Shown here: piece by piece, positions 45,143-54,360 of the stretch | Layout of the letters: each line of letters begins with the position of its first letter | Numbering within the stretch: position 1 is the stretch's first letter | Assembly (NCBI RefSeq): GCF_017948305.1 | Contig: NZ_CP072842.1 | Coordinates: 2,610,501-2,674,500 of the forward strand | Length of the DNA: 64,000 nucleotides | From: Faecalibacter bovis | GTDB taxonomy: Bacteria; Bacteroidota; Bacteroidia; Flavobacteriales; Weeksellaceae | Reading direction: 5' to 3' | The notes under the pieces: generated by a model | Database searches by the model: none | Told to the model about the DNA's origin: nothing | The model's input: only the letters and a program-made list of their open reading frames with translations | Program-made: the position numbers and the translations under genes

Positions 45143-45886
45143 ATGAATTTATTACAAGGAAAAACTGCAATTATTACTGGTGCTACTCGTGGTATTGGAA
45201 AAAGTATTGCTGAAGTTTTTGTAAAAAACGGTGCCAATGTAGTTTTTACATATGCATCTTCTGTTGAAAAAGCACAAGCATTAGAAGCAGAATTATCTCA
45301 ATTTGGAAAAGTAAAAGGATATCAATCAGACGCTTCAGATTATGAGGCAGCTCAAAAATTAGTTGATGATGTTTTAACTGAATTTGGACAAATTGATATT
45401 GTTATTAATAACGCAGGTATTACAAAAGATGGATTATTAATGAGAATGTCTTCTGATGATTTCGAAAAAGTAATTCAAACAAACTTAAATTCTGCATTCA
45501 ATTTAACAAAAGCTGTTATCAAACCTATGATGAAACAACGTTCAGGATCTATCGTGAATATGTCTTCTATTGTAGGAATTACAGGTAACGCTGGTCAAGC
45601 AAATTATGCCGCTTCTAAAGCTGGTTTAATTGGTTTTACTAAATCTGTCGCTTTAGAGTTAGGTTCTCGTAACATCCGTTGTAATGCAATTGCACCAGGA
45701 TTCATCGAAACTGAAATGACTGAAGTTTTAGACCCTAAAGTGGTTGAAGAATGGAGAGCTGGAATTCCATTAAAACGTGGTGGCCAACCAGAAGATGTAG
45801 CTAACGCATGTTTATACTTAGCATCAGATTTATCAAGCTATGTAACAGGACAAGTATTAAGTGTTGACGGAGGTATGCACACATAA
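45143..45886 (+). CDS. fabG: 3-oxoacyl-[ACP] reductase
   Basis: This 247-aa SDR enzyme (from the ATG at 45143, MNLLQGKTAIITGATRG) has cofactor motif TGATRGIGKS, NNAG at about residue 87, the catalytic Ser in NMSSIVG, YAASK, and APGFIETEM. It carries out the NADPH-dependent reduction of 3-oxoacyl-ACP in fatty acid elongation. The length and all motifs match FabG (about 244-248 aa). It is transcribed alone from its own promoter; menD follows but has a separate promoter. Confidence 0.92.
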   Translation: MNLLQGKTAIITGATRGIGKSIAEVFVKNGANVVFTYASSVEKAQALEAELSQFGKVKGYQSDASDYEAAQKLVDDVLTEFGQIDIVINNAGITKDGLLMRMSSDDFEKVIQTNLNSAFNLTKAVIKPMMKQRSGSIVNMSSIVGITGNAGQANYAASKAGLIGFTKSVALELGSRNIRCNAIAPGFIETEMTEVLDPKVVEEWRAGIPLKRGGQPEDVANACLYLASDLSSYVTGQVLSVDGGMHT

Positions 45887-45910
45887 TATCTTAAAAATAT
45901 CATATCTTTT

Positions 45911-45950
45911 CAAAGGTTTTGTTTAGTACATTTGCTATTCAAAACCTTTG
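45911..45950 (+). repeat. Perfect 11-bp inverted repeat around the menD promoter box
   Basis: CAAAGGTTTTG (45911-45921) and CAAAACCTTTG (45940-45950) are exact reverse complements, separated by 18 nt that contain the -7 box TACATTTG. As RNA it is a stem without a long T-run, so it is either a weak fabG terminator or an operator. Confidence 0.7.
45927..45934 (+). promoter_or_regulatory. -7 box (TACATTTG) of menD
   Basis: An exact TAnnTTTG box inside the inverted repeat at 45911-45950, 36 nt before the TTG start. Confidence 0.5.
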
Positions 45951-45970
45951 TATTTTAAAGACAATTTATC

Positions 45971-47641
45971 TTGAGAAAAATATCAAAAAAACTGAATGTA
46001 CAATTAATTGCCGAAACTTTAATAGCTTTTGGAATTGATCATATTGTACTTTCTCCAGGATCTCGTAATGGTGCTCTAACCATGCAATTTGCAAATGATA
46101 AACGATTCAAAACATATAGCGTTGTAGACGAACGTTCGGCTGGATTTGTTGCACTTGGTGTGGCGCAACAAATCAAAAAACCTGTTGTAGTCTGCTGTAC
46201 TTCCGGCTCTGCAACTGCAAACTACTACCCTGCTATTACTGAAGCGTTTTTTCAGAATGTTCCATTAATTGTTCTTTCAGCAGATCGTCCCGAACATTTG
46301 GTAGATAATTTTGATGGACAAACAATCCGACAAAAAAATATATTCGAAACGCATAGTGTACATAACGTTCAATTATCTGAAAGTGAAGAAACAGACGATT
46401 TGACTCGCAATATGTTACTTACAAAATATGCTTTAACAGATTGTATCCACAAATCTGCACCAATTCATATCAACATGCCGTTTTCGGAACCTTTGTACGA
46501 ATTTGTAACAGAACCTGATATTGTGATTGATAATATTACAATAGACGAAAAAGAATTTCCAGAAATTGACGTATTTGATTATATGCGTAGATGGAATTCT
46601 GCTGCTAAAAAATTGGTATTAGTCGGAATGCATTCCCCAAATGAAGCTTTAAATAATTTATTAGGCCAATTGGCTCAAGATGATTCTGTTGTAATTTTAA
46701 ACGAAGTAACTTCAAATATTCATCATCCAAAATTTTTTAATAAAATTGATCAAGTAATATTTCCTTATCCTGAAGAAGAATTGGAAGATTTGAAACCTGA
46801 AATTTTATTGACAATTGGTCAGAATATTGTTTCTAAAAAAGTAAAACGTTTTTTACGTGAACATAAAGCTGAACAACATTGGCATTTAGATGAATTTTGG
46901 CAACCTGATACTTATCAAATTTTAACGGATAAAATTGAAACTAAACCAGAGTTCTTTTTAGAACAATTAATTGGTTTTGTTAATCCAAAAACATCTGATT
47001 ATTACGATAAATGGAATGCAATTCGTTTAAATAATGAGAAAAAGCACCAAGAATATATTCAAATGATTCCATTTTCGGATTTAAAAGCTTTTGATTCAAT
47101 CATCAGAAATTACCCTGAAAATTGGCAAATTCAATACGGAAATTCTACCGTAATTCGTTATGGATTATTGTTTGATCACAACGCTTCAAATCCTGTTTTC
47201 TGTAATCGAGGGACAAGCGGTATTGATGGCTCTACTTCTACAGCAGTTGGTGCATGTATTGCTTCAGGCGAAAATACAGTTTTGATTACTGGCGACATTT
47301 CGTTTTTCTATGATTCTAATGCGCTATGGAATGTAAATATGCCGAAGAATTTTAGAATTATTTTAATCAATAACGGAGGTGGAAATATTTTTAAATTTAT
47401 TCCTGGACCTTCCGAAACAGATGTTGTTGAAGATTATTTTGAAACAAAACATCATTTAACGGCTGAACATTTAGCTAAAATGTTCAATTTTGAATATCAA
47501 TCAGTTTCAAATTTAAGTGATTTAGAAAATCAATATGCTGATTTTTATGCTGAAAGTGATCGTCCAAAAATTTTAGAAATTGATACTAAAAACGCTGCAA
47601 ACGATTCAATTTTAAGAGCCTATTTTTCAAATATTAAATAA
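45971..47641 (+). CDS. menD: SEPHCHC synthase of menaquinone synthesis
   Basis: This 556-aa thiamine-diphosphate enzyme adds 2-oxoglutarate to isochorismate. HIVLSPGSRNGALTMQF and VVCCTSGSATANYYPAITEA are MenD signatures; the ThDP site is GTSGIDGSTSTAVGAC, then LITGDISFFYDSNALW and NNGGGNIF. The start is a TTG: an in-frame TAA lies at 45956 and no ATG occurs before the conserved region. Menaquinone is the quinone used by the NDH-2 encoded at 23.1 kb. No other men gene is adjacent; a GNAT gene follows after 6 nt. Confidence 0.93.
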   Translation: MRKISKKLNVQLIAETLIAFGIDHIVLSPGSRNGALTMQFANDKRFKTYSVVDERSAGFVALGVAQQIKKPVVVCCTSGSATANYYPAITEAFFQNVPLIVLSADRPEHLVDNFDGQTIRQKNIFETHSVHNVQLSESEETDDLTRNMLLTKYALTDCIHKSAPIHINMPFSEPLYEFVTEPDIVIDNITIDEKEFPEIDVFDYMRRWNSAAKKLVLVGMHSPNEALNNLLGQLAQDDSVVILNEVTSNIHHPKFFNKIDQVIFPYPEEELEDLKPEILLTIGQNIVSKKVKRFLREHKAEQHWHLDEFWQPDTYQILTDKIETKPEFFLEQLIGFVNPKTSDYYDKWNAIRLNNEKKHQEYIQMIPFSDLKAFDSIIRNYPENWQIQYGNSTVIRYGLLFDHNASNPVFCNRGTSGIDGSTSTAVGACIASGENTVLITGDISFFYDSNALWNVNMPKNFRIILINNGGGNIFKFIPGPSETDVVEDYFETKHHLTAEHLAKMFNFEYQSVSNLSDLENQYADFYAESDRPKILEIDTKNAANDSILRAYFSNIK

Positions 47642-47647
47642 AATACT

Positions 47648-48196
47648 TTGTATATAAATCCATTTGAAATTAAACCAATTGAAACGGAAAGATTAACCCT
47701 AATTCCTTATACAAAAGAAATTGCGCAAGAAATTTTAGACTCAAATTTTAAATCAATTGAAGCTTTAAATCTAACATGTGGTAAAAATTGGCCTGATCAA
47801 GAAATTATTGAAACATTACCGAAAATAGTATTCAATTTATCTAAAGTAATCGCTCCTACAGGTTTCGAATCTTGGATGATTGTAAAAAAAGATACAAAAG
47901 AAATTATCGGCGATGTTGGTTTTAAAGGATATAACACCATTTTTAACAAAGCTGACATTGGATATGGTATTATCGAAGCCGAAAGAAAAAAAGGATTTGC
48001 AATCGAAGCTGTAAAAGGTTTAATCAATTGGGCTTATAAGAATGAATCATTATCTTTAATAACAGCTACAACTCTAATTGATAATAAAGCTTCTATACAG
48101 TTATTAGAACGTTTACATTTCATTAAAATAGATCAAGAAAATGATTTTTTTTATTGGGAATTGAATAGACAAGATTATTTAACAAATTTTATATAA
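47648..48196 (+). CDS. GNAT-family N-acetyltransferase
   Basis: The 182-aa protein starts at a TTG 6 nt after menD; no ATG is available before the conserved region. KPIETERLTLIPYTKE is the common N-terminal strand of the RimJ/RimL group, and ADIGYGIIEAERKKGFAIEA is the acetyl-CoA loop, followed by LITATTLIDNKASIQLLERL. The acceptor is unknown. It is probably cotranslated with menD, although no link to menaquinone is known. Confidence 0.85.
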   Translation: MYINPFEIKPIETERLTLIPYTKEIAQEILDSNFKSIEALNLTCGKNWPDQEIIETLPKIVFNLSKVIAPTGFESWMIVKKDTKEIIGDVGFKGYNTIFNKADIGYGIIEAERKKGFAIEAVKGLINWAYKNESLSLITATTLIDNKASIQLLERLHFIKIDQENDFFYWELNRQDYLTNFI

Positions 48197-48197
48197 C

Positions 48198-48230
48198 AAA
48201 AAGACTTGGAACATTAATCCAAGTCTTTTT
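48198..48230. terminator. Terminator of the menD operon
   Basis: AAAAAGACTTGG (48198-48209) pairs with CCAAGTCTTTTT (48219-48230) around a 9-nt loop; it also lies just beyond the convergent gene ending at 48260. Confidence 0.85.
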
Positions 48231-48259
48231 TATATAGATTTAATAACTTTATTAATATT

Positions 48260-48811
48260 TTATTTACCAACCTTTGGTATACGATACAAAAAAATAATTG
48301 CTAGGAATTGTAAAATTGATTGAATTAAGAATATAATCGCTTCAATAGGATAAAAAACAATAAGTACAGGAAGGAATTTTAATGAAAGTAAAATTCCTAA
48401 CAGAAAAAAGACTAATAATACATGTTTCATAACAGAAATTCCTTTTCTGATAAGATATCCAATTAAAAAAACTGAACCTAAAGAAATAGCTCCACCTATT
48501 ACTTCTCCTATATCTCTTACAAATAATGAGAAAGAAAAACTAATAATTCCTAATCCAGCAGAAATAAAAACAAAATTAGATGCTGTTATGTATTTTGGAT
48601 GAATAAATTTATTTTGTTCAATTTCATCAGTCTTTTTAATTTTTAATTCAGTGAGATAATTCTGTTCTAATTCTGAGAATTTATAATTTCTTTCTATTAA
48701 TATTTGAAAAGCAATAATTTTTGCATCATTTGTAAATTGACTTTCTGGCTGGATGTATTTTAAAAGAGTTTTCTGATCTAATTTTTCGAGAGTAGTTTTC
48801 TGAGCAGTCAT
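48260..48811 (-). CDS. Hypothetical membrane protein, 183 aa
   Basis: The N-terminal 75 residues are soluble and charged (LDQKTLLKYIQPESQFTNDA, AFQILIERNYKFSELEQNYL), resembling the short helical pre-domain seen in several flavobacterial DUF membrane proteins. Four hydrophobic segments follow (from FVFISAGLGIISFSF onward). There is no catalytic motif and no recognised family. It is transcribed alone and lies next to a dispersed repeat element. Confidence 0.65.
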   Translation of the reverse strand: MTAQKTTLEKLDQKTLLKYIQPESQFTNDAKIIAFQILIERNYKFSELEQNYLTELKIKKTDEIEQNKFIHPKYITASNFVFISAGLGIISFSFSLFVRDIGEVIGGAISLGSVFLIGYLIRKGISVMKHVLLVFFLLGILLSLKFLPVLIVFYPIEAIIFLIQSILQFLAIIFLYRIPKVGK

Positions 48812-48930
48812 TCAAATAGTTTTAGCTAAAATAGTGAAATTTTTTAGGTGAATAATTTTAAGAAAACTTATCTACAAAATTCTTTGACAACTAAGATTAA
48901 TAAGTTTAAAAAAGTTAGACTAATGCAAAA

Positions 48931-49037
48931 ACGCGTTAGGGATTGTAATGGAAATCCTTTTGTTTTTTTGGATTACATTATTTTTTAGAAAAAACAAAAG
49001 ATTGCAATGAAAAACCCGACCGAAGGGAACGCCCTAA
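48931..49037. repeat. Flavobacterial dispersed intergenic repeat (hairpin-forming)
   Basis: The core is ACGCGTTAGGGATTGTAATG then GAAATCC, and CCCGACCGAAGGGAACGCCC then TAA. Ends TTAGGG and CCCTAA are inverted; CTTTTGTTTTTT (48957-48968) and AAAAAACAAAAG (48989-49000) form a 12-bp stem; GATTGTAATGGAAA and GATTGCAATGAAAA are imperfect direct repeats. The GCGTTAGGGATTG...GACCGAAGGGAACGCCC consensus is one I recall between genes of many Flavobacteriia. It contains no ORF. Its other copies are not in this window. Confidence 0.65.
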
Positions 49038-49042
49038 ATAAA

Positions 49043-49069
49043 AAAAGCCATCAAAAAATGATGGCTTTT
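49043..49069 (-). terminator. Terminator of the lpx-efp operon
   Basis: AAAAGCCATCA (49043-49053) pairs with TGATGGCTTTT (49059-49069); T residues follow leftward. It is 22 nt past the efp stop. Confidence 0.85.
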
Positions 49070-49091
49070 GTATGTTAAATTGATTATTCAA

Positions 49092-49658
49092 TTATTCTTT
49101 CACACGCTCTACGTAAGAACCGTCTTCAGTGTTGATTTTTACTTTATCACCTTCGTTGATAAATAAAGGAACACGAATTTCAGCACCCGTTTCAGTCGTT
49201 GCAGGTTTAGTTGCATTTGTTGCAGTATCACCTTTTAATCCTGGTTCAGTGTAAGTAATTTCTAAAACAACTGTGTTTGGTAACTCAGCTGCTAAAGCAA
49301 CTTCATCAGAAGCACGGAAGATAATCTTAACCTCATCACCAGCTTTCATAAATTGAGAATTCTCAATTAAGTCTTTGTTTAAATATACTTGTGCAAAGTC
49401 TTCATTGTTCATAAAGTGGAAACCATTATCATCTTCGTATAAGTATTGGTAATTACGAGTTTCTACACGTACTTCATCAATTTTATGACCAGCAGAGAAT
49501 GTATTATCTAAAACTTTACCTGTTGTTAATGATTTTAATTTCGTTCTTACGAAAGCAGGACCTTTACCTGGTTTTACGTGTAAGAATTCGATAATTTTGT
49601 ATGTATCGTTATTAAAAATGATACATAAACCTTTTCTGATATCAGAAGTTGTTGCCAT
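49092..49658 (-). CDS. efp: Translation elongation factor P
   Basis: This 188-aa protein has the three-barrel EF-P structure. The tip of domain I is HVKPGKGPAFVRTKLKS with the modifiable Lys at 32, and the C-terminus has ETGAEIRVPLFINEGDKVKI. It relieves ribosome stalling at consecutive prolines. No EpmA/EpmB genes are nearby, so the form of Lys modification is unknown. It is the last gene of the leftward lipid A operon, 24 nt after lpxA, a linkage common in Bacteroidota. Confidence 0.95.
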   Translation of the reverse strand: MATTSDIRKGLCIIFNNDTYKIIEFLHVKPGKGPAFVRTKLKSLTTGKVLDNTFSAGHKIDEVRVETRNYQYLYEDDNGFHFMNNEDFAQVYLNKDLIENSQFMKAGDEVKIIFRASDEVALAAELPNTVVLEITYTEPGLKGDTATNATKPATTETGAEIRVPLFINEGDKVKINTEDGSYVERVKE

Positions 49659-49682
49659 TTATGCTTTATATTTTATTTATGT

Positions 49683-50477
49683 TTATGATCCTGAACCATA
49701 TCCTTTCATGACACCACGTTCACTTGAAGTGATAAAATCAATAATTTTATCTCGATGAACTGAAGGTTGAAAGTTATTTAGGATTTGTTCTGTTGCTTGT
49801 GATACATTATTCTTTTGTTGAAATAATATACGGTACATCCCTTGAATTTCGTATATATCTTCAGAAGAAAAACCTTTACGACGTAATCCGATTGCGTTAA
49901 CACCAGCGTAAGCTACTGGATTTTTAGCTGCCTTTACGTAAGGTGGAACATCTTTACGAACTTGTGTTGCACCAGCGATAAATGCGTGCTCTCCAATTTT
50001 AGTAAATTGATGAACTGCGCTCATACCTCCGATAAAAGCATTATCTCCAATTTCTATATGTCCAGCTAAACCACATCCATTTACAACAACAACATTATCA
50101 CCTAAGATACAATCATGTGCAATATGTGCAGTTGCCATTATAAGACAATTGTTTCCAATTTTTGTATAGCCTAAAGCTTTCGTACCTTTATTTACTGTAA
50201 CACACTCACGTATTGTTGTATTGTCTCCAATAAAAGTTAAGGTTTTTTCACCTTCGTATTTTAAATCTTGTGGTTCTCCTGAAATTACAGTACCTGGATA
50301 AATTTTGCAATTTTTCCCAATTCTCGATCCCTCCATAATCGTTACGTTTGGACCAATCCAAGTTCCGTCACCGATTTCGACATCGTTCATAATAGTCGAG
50401 AAAGGACTTATTGTTACATTTTCCCCAATTACAGCTGTTGGATGTACATAAGCCATCGGATAATTCATAACTTCCAT
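49683..50477 (-). CDS. lpxA: UDP-GlcNAc O-acyltransferase LpxA
   Basis: This 264-aa left-handed beta-helix protein has hexapeptide repeats from residue 10 to 190 and the catalytic His in MATAHIAHDCILGD. It transfers the 3-hydroxyacyl chain from ACP to UDP-GlcNAc, the first step of lipid A synthesis. The C-terminal helical region (LRRKGFSSEDIYEIQGMYRI) is present. Two starts are close (50477 and 50468); the second begins MNYPMAYVHP and fits relatives better. It sits 7 nt after lpxC-fabZ. Confidence 0.94.
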   Translation of the reverse strand: MEVMNYPMAYVHPTAVIGENVTISPFSTIMNDVEIGDGTWIGPNVTIMEGSRIGKNCKIYPGTVISGEPQDLKYEGEKTLTFIGDNTTIRECVTVNKGTKALGYTKIGNNCLIMATAHIAHDCILGDNVVVVNGCGLAGHIEIGDNAFIGGMSAVHQFTKIGEHAFIAGATQVRKDVPPYVKAAKNPVAYAGVNAIGLRRKGFSSEDIYEIQGMYRILFQQKNNVSQATEQILNNFQPSVHRDKIIDFITSSERGVMKGYGSGS

Positions 50478-50484
50478 TTGTTTA

Positions 50485-51873
50485 TTATTCTTTAGTAATA
50501 ACGGCCATCATTTCTGCTTCTACAGCAATTTGATTCCCTACATATCCGTAACCTTGCATATGTACGATACCACGTCTAATTGGCTCTAATAATTCTAATT
50601 TAAAAACTAAAGTGTCCCCAGGAACAACTTTTCTTTTAAACTTAGCATTTTCAATCTTCATGAAGTAAGTTGAATATTCTTGCGGATTTTCCAACTCACC
50701 TAAAATTAATAAACCACCTAATTGAGCCATCGCTTCAATTTGTAAAACTCCTGGCATAACTGGCTCTTTGGGAAAATGTCCAACAAAGAAAGGCTCGTTC
50801 ATTGTTACATTCTTCACACCAATTAATTCAGTATCAGTTTTAGAGATTACTTTGTCAATTAATAAAAATGGTGGTCTATGAGGTAATAATTTGATGATAT
50901 CATTGATATCGTATACCGGTTCAGCAGTTAAATCAAACTCAGGTATTTTGTTACGTTGAGCTAATTTGATTTGCTTGCTTAATTTTTTTGCAAAATTTGT
51001 ATTAATCTGGTGACCTGGTTTAGTCGCAATAATTTTTGCTTTTAACTTAGTACCGATTAACGCTAAATCTCCTACAACATCTAATAATTTGTGTCGAGCT
51101 GCTTCGTTTGGATGATGTAATGTTAAATGATCTAAAATGCCGTTTGGACGTATTGCAACATCTTCTCGGTTAAATGCTTTACATAATCTTTCCTTAGTTT
51201 CTGGAGTAATTTCTTTATCAACGTAAACAATTGCGTTGTCTAAATCACCTCCTTTTACTAAACCTGCAGCTAAAAGTTGTTCTAATTCGTGTAAGAAACA
51301 GAAAGTTCTTGAATCAGAAATATCTTTTTTGAAGTTTTTTATTGATGTTAATGTCGCGTTCTGAGTTCCTAAAACTTTAGTACCAAAATCTACCATAGTA
51401 GTTACTTGATACTCATCTGCTGGGATAGCTGTGATTTCAGAACCAGTTTCAGGATCAACATAAGTTACGATTTCTTTAATTTTGTAATACTCTCGTTCTT
51501 TATCTTGTTCTACGATACCAGCTTGCTCAATTGCTTCAACGAAAAATTTAGAAGAACCATCCATAATTGGAGGTTCTGCGTTGTCAATTTCAATAATACA
51601 GTTATCTATATCCATACCAACTAAAGCTGCTAAAACGTGCTCTGTTGTATGTACTTTTACACCTTTCTTTTCTAAAGTTGTTCCACGAGCTGTGCTAACC
51701 ACATATTGTGCGTCGGCTTCTACTAATGGAGTTCCTTCTAAATCTGTTCTAACAAATACAAATCCTGTATCTACGTTTGCAGGCTTAAAAGTCATTGTTA
51801 CATGATTTCCTGTATGTAACCCAACTCCTGAAAGGACAGCTTCTTTCGCTAAAGTTTTTTGCTTATCAGACAT
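50485..51873 (-). CDS. lpxC-fabZ: Fused LpxC deacetylase and FabZ dehydratase
   Basis: The 462-aa bifunctional protein has residues 1-305 as LpxC with zinc ligands in VHTTEHVLAAL and in ARHKLLDVVGDLALIG. Residues about 315-462 are FabZ with LLPHRPPFLLIDKV, catalytic His in FFVGHFPKEPVMPG and Glu in LQIEAMAQLGG. It commits UDP-acyl-GlcNAc to lipid A and also dehydrates 3-hydroxyacyl-ACP, linking lipid A and phospholipid acyl supply. The fusion is characteristic of Bacteroidota. It is 6 nt after lpxD. Confidence 0.95.
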   Translation of the reverse strand: MSDKQKTLAKEAVLSGVGLHTGNHVTMTFKPANVDTGFVFVRTDLEGTPLVEADAQYVVSTARGTTLEKKGVKVHTTEHVLAALVGMDIDNCIIEIDNAEPPIMDGSSKFFVEAIEQAGIVEQDKEREYYKIKEIVTYVDPETGSEITAIPADEYQVTTMVDFGTKVLGTQNATLTSIKNFKKDISDSRTFCFLHELEQLLAAGLVKGGDLDNAIVYVDKEITPETKERLCKAFNREDVAIRPNGILDHLTLHHPNEAARHKLLDVVGDLALIGTKLKAKIIATKPGHQINTNFAKKLSKQIKLAQRNKIPEFDLTAEPVYDINDIIKLLPHRPPFLLIDKVISKTDTELIGVKNVTMNEPFFVGHFPKEPVMPGVLQIEAMAQLGGLLILGELENPQEYSTYFMKIENAKFKRKVVPGDTLVFKLELLEPIRRGIVHMQGYGYVGNQIAVEAEMMAVITKE

Positions 51874-51879
51874 TAACTT

Positions 51880-52905
51880 TTACTTTTGTTTGTTTTCTTT
51901 TTCTAATTGATCTAATCTCTTCACAATTTCTGGAAACTTACGGAAATATACGTAAGACTTTTTATAATCTATCGCATTGATTGCCGGAGATCCATACATT
52001 TGTTGTGCATCTTTCACATCAGCATTGATCCCAGATTGAGCTTGTACTTGTACAAAATCACCAATCTTAATATGACCTACTATACCAACTTGCCCACCAA
52101 TCATACAGTTACGACCTACTTTTGTAGAACCTGCGATTCCAGACTGTGACGCTATTACAGTATTTTCACCAATTTCTACATTATGTGCCACCTGGATTTG
52201 ATTATCTAACTTAGCTCCTTTTCGGATATAAGTTGAACCCATAGTTGCACGATCAATAGTTGAACCTGATCCAATTTCTACATTATCTTCAATAACAACG
52301 TTACCGATTTGAGGAATTTTCTCAAAAGTACCATCAGGATTTGGTGCAAAACCAAAACCATCAGAACCTACTACAACATTTGCATGAATAATACAGTTTT
52401 TACCTATTTCGCACCCTTCGTAAACTTGAGTTCCGGAATAAATAATCGTATTATCACCAATAACAACATTATCACTAATTGTTGAATTAGGATAAATTTT
52501 TACATTGTTTCCTAATTTTACATTAGAACCAATATACGAAAAACTTCCCACATAAATATCTTCTCCTAATATGGCAGTTTCAGATACACGTGCAAATTCT
52601 TCGATACCAGTTTTGTTATTTTTTATTTTGTTGTAATGATTTAATAACACTGTGAAAGCAGAATAAGCATCTTCAACAACAATTAAATTTGTATTAATTG
52701 GTTGAGATGGTTCAAAGCTTTTATTTACAATTACAACCGTAGAACCAGTTGTATAAATATATTCTTCGTATTTAGGATTTGCTAAAAATGAAATACTTCC
52801 ATCCGCACCTTCTTCGATCTTAGACAATGTCCAAATCTCCGCATCAGGATTACCTTTAACCTCTCCGTTTAATAAGTTTGCAATTTCTGCAGCTTTAAAT
52901 TTCAT
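51880..52905 (-). CDS. lpxD: UDP-3-O-acylglucosamine N-acyltransferase LpxD
   Basis: The protein is 341 aa from the ATG at 52905 ([16 protein letters not shown]); an ATG at 52914 lies inside the -7 box and is unlikely to be used. An N-terminal uridine-binding domain (1-95) is followed by a long left-handed beta-helix of hexapeptide repeats with the catalytic His in [17 protein letters not shown]. It adds the N-linked acyl chain in lipid A synthesis. It is first in the order lpxD, lpxC-fabZ, lpxA, efp. Confidence 0.94.
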   Translation of the reverse strand: MKFKAAEIANLLNGEVKGNPDAEIWTLSKIEEGADGSISFLANPKYEEYIYTTGSTVVIVNKSFEPSQPINTNLIVVEDAYSAFTVLLNHYNKIKNNKTGIEEFARVSETAILGEDIYVGSFSYIGSNVKLGNNVKIYPNSTISDNVVIGDNTIIYSGTQVYEGCEIGKNCIIHANVVVGSDGFGFAPNPDGTFEKIPQIGNVVIEDNVEIGSGSTIDRATMGSTYIRKGAKLDNQIQVAHNVEIGENTVIASQSGIAGSTKVGRNCMIGGQVGIVGHIKIGDFVQVQAQSGINADVKDAQQMYGSPAINAIDYKKSYVYFRKFPEIVKRLDQLEKENKQK

Positions 52906-52911
52906 AGTCTG

Positions 52912-52919
52912 CAAAACTA
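52912..52919 (-). promoter_or_regulatory. -7 box (TAGTTTTG) of the lpx operon
   Basis: On the leftward strand it matches TAnnTTTG and ends 6 nt before the ATG at 52905, giving an almost leaderless transcript. Confidence 0.5.
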
Positions 52920-52977
52920 AGAATTTTAATTAAATTTTTATACGATTTCTTTCAAAACTTAACAAATTTGTCAAATC

Positions 52978-54189
52978 TTATTTTACTTTTAACGTATGAT
53001 AATGATATTTAACAACGTCTTGTTTTAAAACTTCTCTCAATAAACTTTGTTCAGAATGAATAATTTCTTCAACATTTCCATTTTTAAACATTAGTTTAAT
53101 TGGATATTTATTTACCTGATATGGAGTTATTTTAATTTCAGACTGTTGCACAAAATAGCTAGCATCATCAATATTCAAAGCATTTTTAATTCTATCCTGT
53201 TCCATCTCGATTTCTTGTTCAGAGAATGGTTGTAATAGAATTATTGATTTTGGTAATTTCCTTTCAACTATAGCTTTTGCTAGTTTGCTTAAAATAATAT
53301 CGTCGTGATTTTGCCATTCTTTAATTGCTGACATTACATCGCTATCATCTAAATTGGTAAACAATTCTAAACCATAATCCGATAATTTTCCCTTTTCATG
53401 TCCTTCTAAAAAATAACTAAATGCTGATGTTGCAAATAATTTTTCGCCAGAAGCAATTAATTCCTTCGCTCTTCTTAAAACCTGAATTAAATAATTTTCA
53501 GCTGAAAAAGACGTTTTGTGCAAGTACACATTGTTATACATAAATATACGGGCCATCAAAAATTTTTCTACTGATGCAATTGCTTTAGCATCAAGAACAA
53601 GCTCGTTTTCATAGACATTTAAACTTGAAAGAATACGTTCCGGATTGATATTTCCTTCTACTACTCCGGTAAAAAAACTATCTCTTTTTAAATAATCCAG
53701 TCGATCAACATCTAATTGACTCGATACTAATTGAGATAAAAATTTCTTAGGATGTTGTCCTTTAAAAATTTGAATCGCTTCGTTTAACTGACCGTCAAAT
53801 TCAACATTTAATTTCTCCATTAATTGTAAAGAAACTTCTTCATGATGAGAACCATCAATTATAGAGTATTCTAATGAATGTGAGAATGGACCATGTCCTA
53901 AATCGTGTAATAAAATTGCAATATATGCAGCCTTTTCCTCATCTTCCGATATTTCAACACCTTTTTCCTTTAATACTTGTATTGCAACTTGCATTAAATG
54001 CATACAACCTAACGCATGATTAAAACGTGAATGTTGAGCACCTGGATAAACTAATTCTGTTAAACCGTTTTGAGAAATTCTACGAAGTCTTTGAAAATAT
54101 CGATGCTGAATAATATCATAAACTAATGCGTTTGGGATCGTAATAATCCCGTGAACTGGATCGTTTATGATTTTAAATTTATTCTTCAT
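52978..54189 (-). CDS. HD-domain phosphohydrolase, dNTPase-like
   Basis: This 403-aa protein has the HD metal site split as RFNHALGCMHLM (His), ILLHDLGHGPFSHSLE (His-Asp) and VSSQLDVDRLDYLKRDSFFT (Asp), matching the SAMHD1/dGTPase-related superfamily. The N-terminal NDPVHGIITIPNALVYDIIQ is typical of the YwfO-like bacterial group. It probably hydrolyses dNTPs or other nucleotides; the specificity is not known. A -7 box lies 30 nt upstream. It is separated from lpxD by 73 bp with its own promoter. Confidence 0.88.
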   Translation of the reverse strand: MKNKFKIINDPVHGIITIPNALVYDIIQHRYFQRLRRISQNGLTELVYPGAQHSRFNHALGCMHLMQVAIQVLKEKGVEISEDEEKAAYIAILLHDLGHGPFSHSLEYSIIDGSHHEEVSLQLMEKLNVEFDGQLNEAIQIFKGQHPKKFLSQLVSSQLDVDRLDYLKRDSFFTGVVEGNINPERILSSLNVYENELVLDAKAIASVEKFLMARIFMYNNVYLHKTSFSAENYLIQVLRRAKELIASGEKLFATSAFSYFLEGHEKGKLSDYGLELFTNLDDSDVMSAIKEWQNHDDIILSKLAKAIVERKLPKSIILLQPFSEQEIEMEQDRIKNALNIDDASYFVQQSEIKITPYQVNKYPIKLMFKNGNVEEIIHSEQSLLREVLKQDVVKYHYHTLKVK

Positions 54190-54218
54190 TTATTGTAATA
54201 AATTACCAATTTATACAA

Positions 54219-54226
54219 CAAAGATA
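54219..54226 (-). promoter_or_regulatory. -7 box (TATCTTTG) of the HD-domain gene
   Basis: On the leftward strand it matches TAnnTTTG exactly and ends 29 nt before the ATG at 54189. Confidence 0.5.
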
Positions 54227-54283
54227 ATCATATTATAACTAAGTATAAATTTGATTTTTTGTAGGGAAAATCTTAACAAAGAA

Positions 54284-54319
54284 TTTGGATAATTAATGCT
54301 TATAAAATCTTTATATTTG
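54284..54319 (+). promoter_or_regulatory. porX promoter (TTTG-N24-TATATTTG)
   Basis: TTTG at 54284-54287 and TATATTTG at 54312-54319 lie 41 nt before the ATG at 54361; the spacing is slightly longer than consensus. Confidence 0.5.
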
Positions 54320-54360
54320 AAAGAATTGTGACAAAATATAATGCGTAAATCAAAAACAAT

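Noticed and set aside
48931-49037. CRISPR repeat or insertion-sequence end
   Set aside because: The two 14-nt units are imperfect, occur only twice, have no regular spacers, and no transposase or cas gene is near.
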